A stretch of DNA of 64,000 nucleotides from CF-13 sp036782775 (GTDB lineage: Bacteria; Chloroflexota; Dormibacteria; CF-121), in assembly GCA_036782775.1 (NCBI GenBank), contig DAIPYJ010000010.1, positions 1 to 64,000 of the forward strand, read 5' to 3'. The stretch's first letter is position 1. Each line of letters starts with the position of its first letter. This document shows positions 1-8,406 of the stretch, in pieces. A model generated the notes under the pieces. It was not told where the DNA came from. It searched no databases and saw nothing but the letters and a program-made list of their open reading frames with translations. The position numbers and the translations under genes are program-made.

Positions 1-2
1 TG

Positions 3-119
3 AACAAGATCGGCTATGGCGTCGTCACGATCTTCATCGTTGTCTGGGCTGCGGCGTTGCTCTACTGGCGACTTGCCCACGTCGAAGCGCGCTGGTCCGA
101 GCGACTGCGAACCGGCTGA
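3..119 (+). CDS. C-terminal end of a membrane protein, possibly a nickel/cobalt permease
   Basis: Only the last 38 codons are in the window, in a frame that is open from the left edge to TGA at 117-119. They encode one hydrophobic helix (GVVTIFIVVWAAALLYW) followed by a short charged cytoplasmic-looking tail rich in Arg and Glu. The helix-then-'H/R-x-E-x-RW' ending resembles the C terminus of HoxN/NiCoT-type nickel-cobalt permeases from memory, but the piece is too short to prove it. Any polytopic transporter could end this way. The start lies outside the window. Confidence 0.45.
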   Translation, partial: NKIGYGVVTIFIVVWAAALLYWRLAHVEARWSERLRTG

Positions 120-202
120 AATCGTGTTGAAGCCGGCCGCGTCCTGGCACCGTGTGACAGACTGAATCCACTTTCCAGGGGACACCGAACGGAGGCTGAC
201 TA

Positions 203-1846
203 GTGGCTAACGCGTCCGCACCGGCTCGGCCGGCTCGCAATCCATGGCTGGTCCTGATCTTCCTCAGTCTCGGCTTCTTCATGATCCTGCTCGACACGAC
301 GATCGTCAACATCGCGATTCCCAGCATCATCTCGGCGCTTCACTCATCGCTCGATCAAATCCTCTGGGTCCTCAACGCCTACTTGCTGGTCTACGCGGTC
401 CTGCTGATCACGTTCGGCCGGCTGGGCGACATTGTCGGCCAACGAACGCTTTTCATCATTGGCCTCGCCATCTTCACGGCGGCATCCGCGCTCTGCGGCC
501 TGGCGCAGGACGGCGGCCAACTGATCGCGGCTCGGGTCCTGCAGGGCATCGGCGGCGCGATTCTCACGCCGCAGACGCTGAGCATCATCACCGTGATCTT
601 TCCGCCGGAGCGGCGAGGGGCCGCGTTCGGCCTCTGGGGTGCCGTCGCCGGCGTCGCCGCCGTAACCGGCCCCACGCTCGGCGGCTTCCTGGTCACCTAC
701 GTTGATTGGCGCTGGATCTTCTACGTCAACGTTCCGGTCGGGATCGTCGCGCTGCTCGGCGCCATCTTCATCGTGCCCGACCTCCGGCCGGGTCGGCGCC
801 ATCAACTCGACCTCGTCGGTGTCCTGGTGGCCAGCATCGGACTCTTCGGTGTGGTCTTCGGCCTGGTCGAAGGCCAGCGCTATGACTGGGGCGCCTTCTG
901 GGGACCGATCACCATTCCCGAGGTGATCGCTGCCGGCGTCATCGTCTTTATCGGCTTCGTGTTCTTCGAACGATTCCCGCGTGAACCGCTGCTGCCGCTC
1001 TCGCTCTTCCGAAATCTGAACTTCAGCATCGCCATCTGGATCAGCGCCGTCGTCGCCTTCGGCATGCTCGGCTTCTTTTTGCCGGTGACGATCTTCCTCC
1101 AGTCGGTGCTGGGCTTCTCCGCCCTCAAGGCGGGCTTGACCTTTCTGCCCATGTCACTGGTCTCGATGATCGTCGCGCCGATCGCCGGACGACTATCCGA
1201 TCGGTTCGGCGGTAAGTACGTCTTGGTGCTTGGCCTCACCTGCTTCGCGAGCGGCATGGGCCTGGTCGTCTATCTCATCTCGCTAAACGCGACCCAGGCG
1301 ACCTTCTGGGGCCCGGCGGCGCTGGCGGGAGTTGGGCTCGGCGCGACTTTTGCGCCCTTGACCACGGTCGCGATGCGCGATGTCCGTCCGCAGATGGCGG
1401 GGGCAGCGTCGGGCGTCCTGAACACGGTGCGCCAGCTTGGTGGCTCGATCGGCAGCGCCGTCATCGGCGCCGTGCTGCAAAACCGGCTTGCGTCAGAGCT
1501 GCACGATCAAGCGGTTGCCTACTCCTCGCAGATTCCCCCGGCATTTCGCGACAAGTTCGTGAGTGGTTTTTCCAATGCGGCATCGAGCGGATTCAAGGTT
1601 GGCGTCGGCCAGACCGGTGGTGTCCAGTTACCGGCGGGGATTCCGCCCCAGGTCGCGCAGACGCTCCAGTCGCTGTTCAAGCAAGTGTTCGACCATGCAT
1701 ATACGAACTCGGTGCGCCCGACGCTTATCGTCTCGATCGTCGTGCTCGGAATCGGTGCTGTGAGCGCCTTATTCATCGAGCGCCGCAGCAAGGCGACAGC
1801 CCGGGCCGAAACGATTCACCGGGAAGCGCAAACGGCCAGCCACTAA
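203..1846 (+). CDS. MFS transporter, DHA2 family (EmrB/QacA type)
   Basis: A 547-residue inner-membrane protein with about 14 hydrophobic segments, the size and topology of DHA2 proton-coupled drug exporters. The signature LDTTIVNIAIP of this subfamily is at residues 30-40, and MFS motif A (GRLGDIVGQR) is at 72-81, after TM2. A long polar loop (about residues 430-495) precedes the last helix, as is common in EmrB-like proteins. The GTG start is chosen because a GGAGG at 191-195 lies at good spacing. Substrate is unknown; multidrug or lipid export is a family-level expectation. It follows the partial permease by 83 bases and ends just before a REP palindrome. Confidence 0.9.
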   Translation: MANASAPARPARNPWLVLIFLSLGFFMILLDTTIVNIAIPSIISALHSSLDQILWVLNAYLLVYAVLLITFGRLGDIVGQRTLFIIGLAIFTAASALCGLAQDGGQLIAARVLQGIGGAILTPQTLSIITVIFPPERRGAAFGLWGAVAGVAAVTGPTLGGFLVTYVDWRWIFYVNVPVGIVALLGAIFIVPDLRPGRRHQLDLVGVLVASIGLFGVVFGLVEGQRYDWGAFWGPITIPEVIAAGVIVFIGFVFFERFPREPLLPLSLFRNLNFSIAIWISAVVAFGMLGFFLPVTIFLQSVLGFSALKAGLTFLPMSLVSMIVAPIAGRLSDRFGGKYVLVLGLTCFASGMGLVVYLISLNATQATFWGPAALAGVGLGATFAPLTTVAMRDVRPQMAGAASGVLNTVRQLGGSIGSAVIGAVLQNRLASELHDQAVAYSSQIPPAFRDKFVSGFSNAASSGFKVGVGQTGGVQLPAGIPPQVAQTLQSLFKQVFDHAYTNSVRPTLIVSIVVLGIGAVSALFIERRSKATARAETIHREAQTASH

Positions 1847-1864
1847 GACCGACCCTCTCTCAAA

Positions 1865-1905
1865 CTCCCTCTCCCCACTTGTGGGGAGAGGGTCGGGGTG
1901 AGGGG
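1865..1905 (+). repeat. REP-like palindrome, copy 1
   Basis: CTCCCTCTCCCC, short loop, GGGGAGAGGG, then the tail GGTCGGGGTGAGGGG. It lies 18 bases after the MFS gene stop and could act as its transcription terminator. A partial second half (CAAACTCCGTCTCCCC) lies at 1923-1938. Confidence 0.8.
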
Positions 1906-1985
1906 CAGCGTGATGGTTTCCGCAAACTCCGTCTCCCCTTTTCGAATCATGCCCATCAACGCCTGATTGGTCGGCTTCTCACATT

Positions 1986-2351
1986 ATGTTGCCGGTGAGA
2001 ACCGATAAACCAGAAGGCACTCGTCGTGACGTCGGAGGTTCCCTCGTTCAGCCTTCGAGACGGGGGCGCCGCATTCTATGGTTCGTCTGCGCTACCGCTG
2101 CTTCTATCGGCCTCGTTGTGGCACCCGCAATCTATACCGGCATGGACCTGTACCACACCGACATGGGCAAGATCGTCTCAGGGATAGCCCATCTGATGAT
2201 CTATGCCTGTCTCCTCACGGGATCTTTCGCAAGCGTCGGGATCCCGCGGTTTACCGATGCGGCGGGGCGAACGATGCGGATTCGGTTGGCGCTTCTCGGG
2301 CTGATTGTGCTGTCTCTACTCGTGCTTTCGTGGGTTACCACAGAAGGGTAG
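1986..2351 (+). CDS. Small membrane protein of unknown function
   Basis: The frame encodes 121 residues with a basic N terminus (about residues 1-30, several Arg and Lys) and three hydrophobic segments: about 31-52 (ILWFVCATAASIGLVVAPAI), about 72-90 and about 100-117. The protein ends shortly after the third helix. No catalytic motif is visible. It stands alone between the MFS gene and the next small gene, with no clear ribosome binding site at the ATG. Its codon use is slightly less GC-biased than its neighbours, so it could be an acquired or fast-evolving gene. The membrane topology is the only claim I would defend. Confidence 0.55.
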   Translation: MLPVRTDKPEGTRRDVGGSLVQPSRRGRRILWFVCATAASIGLVVAPAIYTGMDLYHTDMGKIVSGIAHLMIYACLLTGSFASVGIPRFTDAAGRTMRIRLALLGLIVLSLLVLSWVTTEG

Positions 2352-2416
2352 AGCCACGATGCTGAAGCGTGCCTTAGTCCGTCGGCTTCGAGCTGCCAGC
2401 CATATACTCGTGCGCG

Positions 2417-2788
2417 ATGGAACGCGGACCCGGCAATTGGCCGGTCGACACGGAGGGGGCTTTCAGGGAATGCCGGGACAAGCTCGACAAGGCACGGAAG
2501 GAAGCCGATCACTGGCGGGACAACCACAAGACGCTCAGAGTTGAGGTCGAGAGATTGCGCTCACAAAAAATATCGGGAGACCCGGTGTTTGTTGTCCAGC
2601 ACAGCTACCCGACCGGACGATGCGACGAGATAAAGTTTATCGGGGTCTATCGAAGCCACGCCGCAGCGACTAATGCTGTTGGACGCCTTCGGACTGCTCC
2701 TGGCTTCCGCGAGCATCCGGACGATTTCACTATCGACGAATATCGACTGGATGCGGACCATTGGGTGGAAGGGTTCGTTACCGACTGA
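2417..2788 (+). CDS. DUF7336-like small protein
   Basis: 123 residues. The first 50 are charged and likely form a coiled coil (ECRDKLDKARKEADHWRDN). The second half starts with VFVVQHSY, continues through 'CDEIKFIGVYRS' and 'A-x-x-AV-x-RL-x-x-x-PGFR' and ends with 'DHWVEGFVTD'. That C-terminal module matches my memory of a widespread small domain (DUF7336 type) seen in many unrelated bacteria. Its function is unknown. The gene stands alone on the plus strand; no good Shine-Dalgarno sequence precedes the ATG, so the exact start is uncertain and the coiled-coil part could be shorter. Confidence 0.65.
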   Translation: MERGPGNWPVDTEGAFRECRDKLDKARKEADHWRDNHKTLRVEVERLRSQKISGDPVFVVQHSYPTGRCDEIKFIGVYRSHAAATNAVGRLRTAPGFREHPDDFTIDEYRLDADHWVEGFVTD

Positions 2789-2899
2789 GGCACCGCTTGG
2801 ACCCGGACCGATTGACGGCGTTGCGGCGGTCGCTTAACAGCTTTGCGTATTCCGTGCCGCTCGTAGCCGCCTCGCGACCGCCGCCGTCCCGGGTGCTCG

Positions 2900-3220
2900 C
2901 TACATCGCGTTGAAGGTTTCGTAGACGGTGATCTGGCCGCCGCTGGTCAGCACCGGGCAGTCCTTCGCCAGCTCCGCCGCCGCATCGATCGACCCGGCCT
3001 CGACGATGCTGTAGCCGGTCGCACGCTGGCCATTCGCGCCTTCCTTGACGTTGCCGTTCGAGGCGATCGACTTGCTCTTGTCGGAGAAGGGATTCCCCGG
3101 ATCAACGACCGACTTGCCGAGTTTGCCAAACCATGCGCCCCACGCCTGCAGCGTCTTCTCACGCTCCGCCGGCGTGGCCGCCAAACCGCCGCCCGAGTAC
3201 AACAGAACGTATTTCGCCAT
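2900..3220 (-). CDS. YCII-related (DGPF) domain protein
   Basis: 106 residues beginning MAKYVLLYSGG, the typical first beta strand of the YCII/DGPF fold (ferredoxin-like dimers related to muconolactone isomerase). A second strand with 'GYSIVEAGSIDAAAELAKDCP' and a terminal 'ITVYE' strand complete the pattern. A strong GGAGGT lies just upstream of the ATG on the minus strand, fixing the start. Family members are often co-encoded with ECF sigma factors, but none is seen here. A function beyond a small alpha-beta barrel protein cannot be assigned. Confidence 0.85.
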   Translation of the reverse strand: MAKYVLLYSGGGLAATPAEREKTLQAWGAWFGKLGKSVVDPGNPFSDKSKSIASNGNVKEGANGQRATGYSIVEAGSIDAAAELAKDCPVLTSGGQITVYETFNAM

Positions 3221-3325
3221 TGCTCGTGACCTCCATCCTCGTAATCGGCGCCTGAATCGCGCCGGACAACGCGCGTTGTCATTCAGTACGACGATCGGGT
3301 CCCCACCGAAATCGACATCAAGGAA

Positions 3326-3362
3326 CCCCTCACCCTACCCTCTCCCCTGAGAGGGGAGAGGG
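3326..3362 (-). repeat. REP-like palindrome, copy 2
   Basis: CCCCTCACCCTACCCTCTCCCC, TGAG, GGGGAGAGGG: the family element in inverse orientation to copy 1. It forms a tandem pair with the next copy 16 bases away, in the gap between the YCII and EamA genes. Confidence 0.8.
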
Positions 3363-3378
3363 ATTTAGTGATGCAGCG

Positions 3379-3412
3379 TCACCCTACCCTCTCCCCTGCG
3401 AGGGGAGAGGGT
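3379..3412 (-). repeat. REP-like palindrome, copy 3, inside the EamA gene end
   Basis: TCACCCTACCCTCTCCCC, GCGA, GGGGAGAGGGTG. It is read in frame as the last eleven or so codons and the stop of the EamA transporter gene (ending TPSPLAGERVG). Confidence 0.8.
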
Positions 3413-4197
3413 GTTTGGCGATTCGCGTTGGCGGTGGCGCCGATGCTCGCCGCGATCACGAGCGCGATCGCGGCCAGGTCACGGATCGCCAGGCGCTGGC
3501 CGAGCAGGATGAATCCGGCGGCGGCGCCCATCCCCGGCTCCAGGCTCATCAAGATCCCGAAGACCTTGCGCGGCAGGCGGCGCAAGGCGGCGAACTCGAG
3601 CGAGAACGGGATTGCCGACGAAAGGACGGCAACGACCAGGCCAAGGCTGAGATTGCGCAGGTCGATGAGGCGAACTCCTGCGCTCACGATTCCGAATGGC
3701 GCGAGCGCCACCGCCGCAATCGCCAGCGCGAGCGCGAGGCCATCGGGTCCAGGCACGATGCGTCCCACCCGCTGGCTCAGCACGATGTAGGTTGCCCAGC
3801 CTGCTGCCGCGCCGAGCGCAAAGAGCAGTCCGGCGACGGTGACGCTGCCTCCCGCGAGCGAGAGCAGTGCCACGCCGACCGCCGCCATCAGCACCCAGAC
3901 GAAGTCGAGCGCGTTGCGCGAGCCGGCGACTGCCACGCCAAGCGGACCGATGAACTCGATGGTGACGGCAATGCCGAGGGGGATCCGGGCGATCGCCTGG
4001 TAGAAGCAGAAGTTCATCGCGGCGATCGTGATTCCGAAGAGCAGCACCGATTGCCATTGCGACCAGGTCAGCCGCGGCCGCAGCGGCCGCGCGAGCCCGA
4101 GCAGGATGAGGGCGCCGAACGCCACTCGAAGAAAAACGGTGCTGGTCGGGCCGATCGCGTCGAAGAGCCGGCGCGCGACCGTGGCACCGACCTGCAC
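3379..4197 (-). CDS. EamA/DMT-superfamily transporter (RhtA-like)
   Basis: 272 residues, two EamA halves, nine to ten hydrophobic segments, and the first-half motif 'GPTSTVFLRVAFGALILLGLA', as in RhtA-type threonine/homoserine or metabolite exporters. The only canonical start in frame is GTG at 4195-4197, yet the frame stays open upstream and codes FALGAIAS directly before VQVGATVA. This looks like the missing half of TM1, so the real start may be a rare codon a little upstream, close to the end of the gene before it. The C terminus (TPSPLAGERVG) is made by a REP palindrome, not by conserved sequence. Confidence 0.8.
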   Translation of the reverse strand: MQVGATVARRLFDAIGPTSTVFLRVAFGALILLGLARPLRPRLTWSQWQSVLLFGITIAAMNFCFYQAIARIPLGIAVTIEFIGPLGVAVAGSRNALDFVWVLMAAVGVALLSLAGGSVTVAGLLFALGAAAGWATYIVLSQRVGRIVPGPDGLALALAIAAVALAPFGIVSAGVRLIDLRNLSLGLVVAVLSSAIPFSLEFAALRRLPRKVFGILMSLEPGMGAAAGFILLGQRLAIRDLAAIALVIAASIGATANANRQTPSPLAGERVG

Positions 4198-4256
4198 CGA
4201 GGCGATCGCCCCCAGGGCGAAAAGCGGTGCGGGCGGTTCGAAGCGCCCCCGCTCCC

Positions 4257-4541
4257 TCAGGGAGCGGATGGCTGCGGCAGGGCCTCCTTCAGCTCCTGCA
4301 GAAAGGCCACGATCTCGGCGTTATCGAGGGACGCGGTGCGGCTCATCCGCTCGACCGCCTGACCGGCGACGAAGGCAGCGAGCGGCGCGAACTGTCGCTC
4401 GCTCCCCCGAGCAACGACACGCGTGAGATCGAGGACCTCTCGAGCGACCTCGGCGTTGAGGTGCGGCGCCTCGATGGGCGCCCGGCGCCGGCTGGCGATC
4501 TCGGCGCAGCGCGTAGCAAAGTCCGCGAACCAGGCATTCAT
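4257..4541 (-). CDS. DUF6457-like helical protein
   Basis: 94 residues, all helical in appearance, starting MNAWFADFATRCAE and containing 'VLDLTRVVARGSERQFAPLAAFVAGQAV'. This pattern (D-L-a-R-x-V-A-x-x-x-E-R-x-F-A-P-L-t-x-F-l-A-G) matches DUF6457, which I recall as a small domain found alone or attached to MobA-like molybdenum-cofactor nucleotidyltransferases. Such a link would fit the FdhD gene at 39.5 kb but is only inference. The gene ends 60 bases before the EamA GTG on the same strand, so the two are probably cotranscribed. Confidence 0.65.
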   Translation of the reverse strand: MNAWFADFATRCAEIASRRRAPIEAPHLNAEVAREVLDLTRVVARGSERQFAPLAAFVAGQAVERMSRTASLDNAEIVAFLQELKEALPQPSAP

Positions 4542-4590
4542 CGCTCTCAGTGTGCGTCAAGCCGGTGATGGCCTGCCGAATGGAAGCGAG

Positions 4591-5004
4591 TTAAGCGAGT
4601 CGAATCCGACTGTAGCTGGTGACCAACTCGATGATGAACGTGATCGGAGCGCGGCCAGTGAGAAGATCAAGCGCGATTCCCAGCAGGCTGAGCGGATGCG
4701 TGGCGACCGGCTCGCGAATGACGATCGGGGCCGAGTGCGGCAGATCCTCGGGGAGCTCGCCCAGGATCTCCTCAAACCGGCGGGCGGCGGCAAACGCCAC
4801 CGTCAACGAGCGCGCCGCCGGGGTCCACCGCATGGCTCTCACGTCCTCATGGAGGGCAAGGCGCCTCGCGAGCCGGAGCCCGCTGTCTCCGGCCGACCGT
4901 TCGAAGACGATCCGGACGCGGCCGGGGATCGCATGAATGACGCGGAAGGCCGAGACCGTCGGCGCTGGAACCCTTGCTGAGACGTCTGCTGAGATCGGCG
5001 GCAA
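4591..5004 (-). CDS. HMA-like (HMA_2 type) protein without metal-binding cysteines
   Basis: 137 residues. An N-terminal segment (about residues 20-80) has the beta-alpha-beta-beta-alpha-beta rhythm of heavy-metal-associated domains: 'HAIPGRVRIVFER', a helix 'GLRLARRLAL', then 'VRAMRWTPAARSLTVAFA'. There is no Cys at all, so the CxxC metal site is absent. The C-terminal third is hydrophobic (PLSLLGIALDLL...ITFIIELVTS), suggesting membrane attachment. It is transcribed away from a plus-strand operon starting at 5135 whose second gene has the same G-R-V-R motif, and it shares that motif with the N terminus of the nearby P-type ATPase. Role inferred: accessory to that ATPase. Confidence 0.65.
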   Translation of the reverse strand: MPPISADVSARVPAPTVSAFRVIHAIPGRVRIVFERSAGDSGLRLARRLALHEDVRAMRWTPAARSLTVAFAAARRFEEILGELPEDLPHSAPIVIREPVATHPLSLLGIALDLLTGRAPITFIIELVTSYSRIRLA

Positions 5005-5134
5005 CCGCCGGCTAGCTTAATCGGGCAGCCGTTAAGGACCGACGAACGTCGCGTAAATGATCTGGCGATAGGTGAGTGGCGGAGTGTAAGCTGAAGTAAG
5101 CCCCGGTCTAACCGGTTTCCCAGGGAGGTTTGTA

Positions 5135-5458
5135 GTGTTTGACGAATTGTTCGATGTCGTTTTCCCCGGCGGCGCGTTCGTCGCAGTCGGCGTCGCGATC
5201 GGCGCCACCTTCAGCAAGCAGCTGCGCCCCGTGGCCAAGCAGGCGATCAAGGCCGGCATGAATTTGAGCGAGCGCGTTCGTGAAGCGGCCGCTGAGGCCT
5301 CTGAGCGCGCGCAGGACCTGATGGCCGAAGCGCAGATCGAGCGGCAGATCGAGATGCAGCAAAACGGCAAGACAGCCGGCGCTCGTCCTGAGGTCGAGCC
5401 CGCTGCCGAGCCCCGCGCTGCGCGCACGCGAAGCGGAGCCGCCAGCCAGGCGCACTGA
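5135..5458 (+). CDS. DUF5132-like membrane-anchored protein
   Basis: 107 residues. The N terminus holds one hydrophobic stretch (FDVVFPGGAFVAVGVAIGATF), then a helix 'LRPVAKQAIKAGMNLSERVREAAAEASERAQDLMAEAQIE', then a disordered Ala/Arg/Pro tail. The order hydrophobic segment, 'L-x-P-x-A-K-x-A-I-K-x-G', amphipathic helix is that of DUF5132. The GTG start has a GGGAGGT (5122-5128) in front of it. It is the first gene of a tight operon (next start one base after its stop). I recall DUF5132 proteins near HMA-like proteins and P-type ATPases elsewhere; the biochemical role is not known to me. Confidence 0.65.
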   Translation: MFDELFDVVFPGGAFVAVGVAIGATFSKQLRPVAKQAIKAGMNLSERVREAAAEASERAQDLMAEAQIERQIEMQQNGKTAGARPEVEPAAEPRAARTRSGAASQAH

Positions 5459-5459
5459 G

Positions 5460-5993
5460 ATGTCGGTCGCCAGCGTGAACGGCAAGCCGAAGGCTCGCCT
5501 CGAGCACCGGTCGCAGGGCCGCGTCCGCGTTCGCGTGCCCAAGGAAGAACGCTCTCCGCAGCAGATGCATGACATCCACCAGCCCCTTGCATCGCATCCG
5601 CAGGTGGGCGCCGTCGAAGTCAACGCCAATACGGGCTCCGTGCTGGTGACGGGCGAAAACACCGGCCGCCTTCAATCCATTTTGAGCGAGGTCTTTACCC
5701 TGGTCGAGAGCGTCGCGCAGGAGAACCGTCGCGAAGCTGGGGTCGAAGCGACCGTTCAACTGGTCAAGCGAGCCGATGAAAAGCTGCGCGGAGTCACGAG
5801 CGGTCGGTTCAGCTTGCGAGCCCTGGTGCCGACCGTGTTCATCGGCCTGGGAATCCGCGAACTCTTTCGGCAGGGTTTGAGCGTGGGCACCATTCCCTGG
5901 TACGTCCTCATCTACTACGGCGTCGACTCCTTCATGAAGCTCTATCCCAACTACGCACCGCAGCCCGGCGACGAGGTGCGGGTGCAGCCATGA
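5460..5993 (+). CDS. HMA-like domain protein with C-terminal membrane segment, no cysteines
   Basis: 177 residues. Residues about 12-75 form a second HMA-like module: 'LEHRSQGRVRVRVPKEE', helix 'QQMHDIHQPLAS', then 'VGAVEVNANTGSVLVTGEN'. As in the 4591-5004 protein the CxxC is missing, and the protein contains no Cys. A long helix follows (VESVAQENRREAGVEATVQLVKRADEKL), then a hydrophobic segment (LRALVPTVFIGLGIRELF) and 'IPWYVLIYYGVDSFMKL'. Its ATG begins one base after the previous stop and its end overlaps the next gene by four bases (ATGA), so translation is coupled across the operon. Probably a membrane-tethered partner in the same complex. Confidence 0.7.
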   Translation: MSVASVNGKPKARLEHRSQGRVRVRVPKEERSPQQMHDIHQPLASHPQVGAVEVNANTGSVLVTGENTGRLQSILSEVFTLVESVAQENRREAGVEATVQLVKRADEKLRGVTSGRFSLRALVPTVFIGLGIRELFRQGLSVGTIPWYVLIYYGVDSFMKLYPNYAPQPGDEVRVQP

Positions 5994-6424
5994 GCGTGGC
6001 GCACAAAGAGAACGGGCGCATCGTGGCCCATGTGGGCAAGGTCGATGTCGACATTCCGCGCTCGGTCGGCTATTTCGGCGCCATCGGTCTCGCGGTCGCG
6101 TTCGAGGTCATCGAATGGCCGGTCGGGCTGTTCATCGCCGGTATCCCGTTCGTCAAGATGCTGAACCGCCGCAAGCTTCCAGATCCGGTTCGATTTGTCG
6201 AGCATGTGCTCGACGGCGCGGCGAAGCCGGTCGGCGGCGATTCCGAGGGGACGATCCGCATCGCCGGGCAGGAGCCGAGCTCGGTTGCGCCGTCGACGGA
6301 TGAGGCGAATGCCGGCAAGGGCAGAACTGCTAAGGCGAACGGACAGCGGTCAGCATTAGCCTCAGGACAAGGCCAGAAGTCAGCGGCGATGCGAAGCCGT
6401 ACCGTCAGCTCCCGAAGGAAGTAG
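5990..6424 (+). CDS. Small membrane protein of the HMA/DUF5132 operon
   Basis: 144 residues. The N-terminal half carries 'VAHVGKVDVDIPRSVGYFG' followed by a hydrophobic region (AIGLAVAFEVIEWPVGLFIAGIPFV) and a basic 'KMLNRRKLPDP'. The second half (after about residue 85) is low in complexity, rich in Ala, Ser, Gly and Lys, and ends with SSRRK. I do not recognise a named family for the whole, but 'A-x-E-x-i-E-W-P-x-G/A' membrane proteins are common next to DUF5132 genes. It overlaps the previous gene by ATGA, and its 3' end overlaps the convergent P-type ATPase gene by 45 bases. Confidence 0.6.
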   Translation: MSVAHKENGRIVAHVGKVDVDIPRSVGYFGAIGLAVAFEVIEWPVGLFIAGIPFVKMLNRRKLPDPVRFVEHVLDGAAKPVGGDSEGTIRIAGQEPSSVAPSTDEANAGKGRTAKANGQRSALASGQGQKSAAMRSRTVSSRRK

Positions 6425-8406
6425 CGGCCGCAGCGCGTTCGCGCCGGCGAAAAGCGTCGATCCGTTATTGACGAAGGTTGCGGTCAGCGGCGTCAGCCGC
6501 CCGAAGGTCGCCAGCCCCAGGCCGACGCTGTTCGGCAGCCCGACCAATCCGATGTTCTGGCGGATGATGCGCATCGCGTTTCGGGACAGCTCGATCGAGC
6601 GCACAAGCAAGCGCAGGTCCTGTCCGAGCAGGACGACCTCCGCGGTTTCGCGCGCCAACTCCGCGCCCTCGGGTACGGCCACACTCACCTGCGCTTCGGC
6701 CATCGCGGCCGTATCGTTGATGCCGTCACCGACTACGGCCACCCGGCGGCCCCCGCGTCGCAGGCTGCGCACGAGCTCGGCTTTTTCTTCCGGCGTCATC
6801 GACCCGTAGAAGGCATCCAGCTCGAGATCGTCCGCGATGCGGCGGGCGGAGCGTGGCTGATCACCGGTTGCGAGGATGATGCGAGAGACGCCCAGGCCAC
6901 GCAGGGCGGTGATGACGTCGTGCGCATTGTCTCGCAGCGAATCGCGCAGCCGGATGCGCGCCGCCAGCCGGCCATCGATGGCGACCAGCGCGACCGACGA
7001 CTCCGTGGGCGCATACCCGGAGACCGCAATGCCGTGCTCGTCGAAAACCCGCTTGTTGCCGACCAGCACCTGGTGGCCGTCCACCGCCGCCTCGAGGCCG
7101 CCGTGCCTGAAGCGCGACCACTTCGCTTGCTGAACCGGCAGGCCGCGGCCGCGCGCCGCGCGCCGGATCGCCATCGCGATCGGATGTGGCATGTGGCCCT
7201 CGGCGCTGGCCGCAAGCCGGAGCGCCTCATCCTCGTCGAAGCCTTCTTCGGTGACGATTCGCACGACTGCGGGCGTACCGCTGGTCAGTGTGCCCGTTTT
7301 GTCGAAGACGATGGTGTCGATCGAGGCGAGCGCCTCGACCGCCTGTCCGCGCTTGAACAGGATGCCCTGGCGAGCGCCGCTGATCATCGTCGTCAGCACC
7401 GTGGTGGGCACGGCGATCCGGATGCCGGTGCCGAAGTCGATGATCAGGATCGAGATCAGGCGCGAGAGATCGCGCGTCGCGCCGAAGACGGCGCCGCCCA
7501 GGAGGAAAATCGGGAGCACGAAGGCATTGGCGATCCGGCGCGCCAGGTCGGAGATACGGGTGTTGGCGGCGATGGCGTCCTCGAGCGCGATCGCCAGGCG
7601 GCCGGCCCGGGTTTGATCGCCGGTCGCCGTGACTTCGACGACGATGCGCCCATCGGCAAGGTGCGCCCCGGCAAGCACGCTGCCGCCGCGGTCGACCAGG
7701 CTCGGGAGCGGCTCGCCGGTCCAGGTCCGGTTGTCGACCCCGCCGGCCCCCGCGGCGCGCCGGTCCCGTCGACGACCACGCCATCGATGGGGATGCCTTC
7801 GCCGGCATAGACCACCACCCGTTGCCCGACGCGCACGTCGTCCACCGGTACGCGGGGCTCGCCACCATTGGTCAGCAATCGAACACCGTTTGGGCTGCGA
7901 CCCATCCAGTTTCGGAGCACGCGCCGCGCGCGCCCGGACGCGCGCTGGCGGATGCGCTCTCCGGCTTCGATAAGGGCCACCGAAACGCCGCCCGCGAGCA
8001 GATCGCCGGTGGCGAGCAGCAAACTGACCGCCGTGGTATCGAGGACGTCGATGGTGAGCCGGCGAGCCAGCAGGCTCCGCACACCGCGGCGCGCGATCGG
8101 CAATGCGGCAGCGGCGACCACCGCCTGAGCCAGCAGGCCATAACCGCTGATGGCGGCGACGAGCGCCAGCGCCGGCATCAGAAACTGGCGCCACAGTGGT
8201 TGCGGCCGCGCCTCAGCGGGTGGAAGAAGGGGACGATTGGGCTCAGGAAGCGAGTTGGCGACGCGGTCGAAGCTGACCGATGGATCGAAGATGACGGTGA
8301 GCGAGCCGGCCGCTTCCACCCAGCGCGTCGATTGCACCAGCGGATGCCGACCGATCCGTTCGGCGAATGGCTCGCCCAGTTCCCGATATGCGCGAGGGAT
8401 GCGCAA
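6380..8406 (-). pseudogene. P1B-like P-type ATPase, frameshifted, CPC motif replaced
   Basis: Two overlapping minus-strand frames together encode one P-type ATPase. The first (to about 7741) has an HMA-like N terminus, membrane helices and 'VVVYAGEGIPIDGVVVDGTGA'; the second continues with VDNRTWTGEP, DKTGTLT (phosphorylation site), the HP locus 'GHMPHPIA' and GDGINDTAAM. The break falls at a C run (7738-7741); one extra base there restores 'GPAGVDNRTWTGEP' in one frame. The motif before the P domain reads DFGTGIRIAVPT where P1B metal pumps have CPC, and the HMA-like part has no Cys, so the cargo cannot be guessed as copper or zinc. The frame with the HMA motif (HSLPGRVRLRIP) stays open upstream to about 8440, but the first canonical start is TTG at 8404-8406, inside that motif. 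Either a decaying gene or a sequencing error. Confidence 0.75.

Noticed and set aside
6380..6424. The 45-base overlap of the small membrane gene and the ATPase as an antisense regulatory element
   Set aside because: Tail-to-tail overlaps of this size are common in compact genomes; nothing specific points to regulation.
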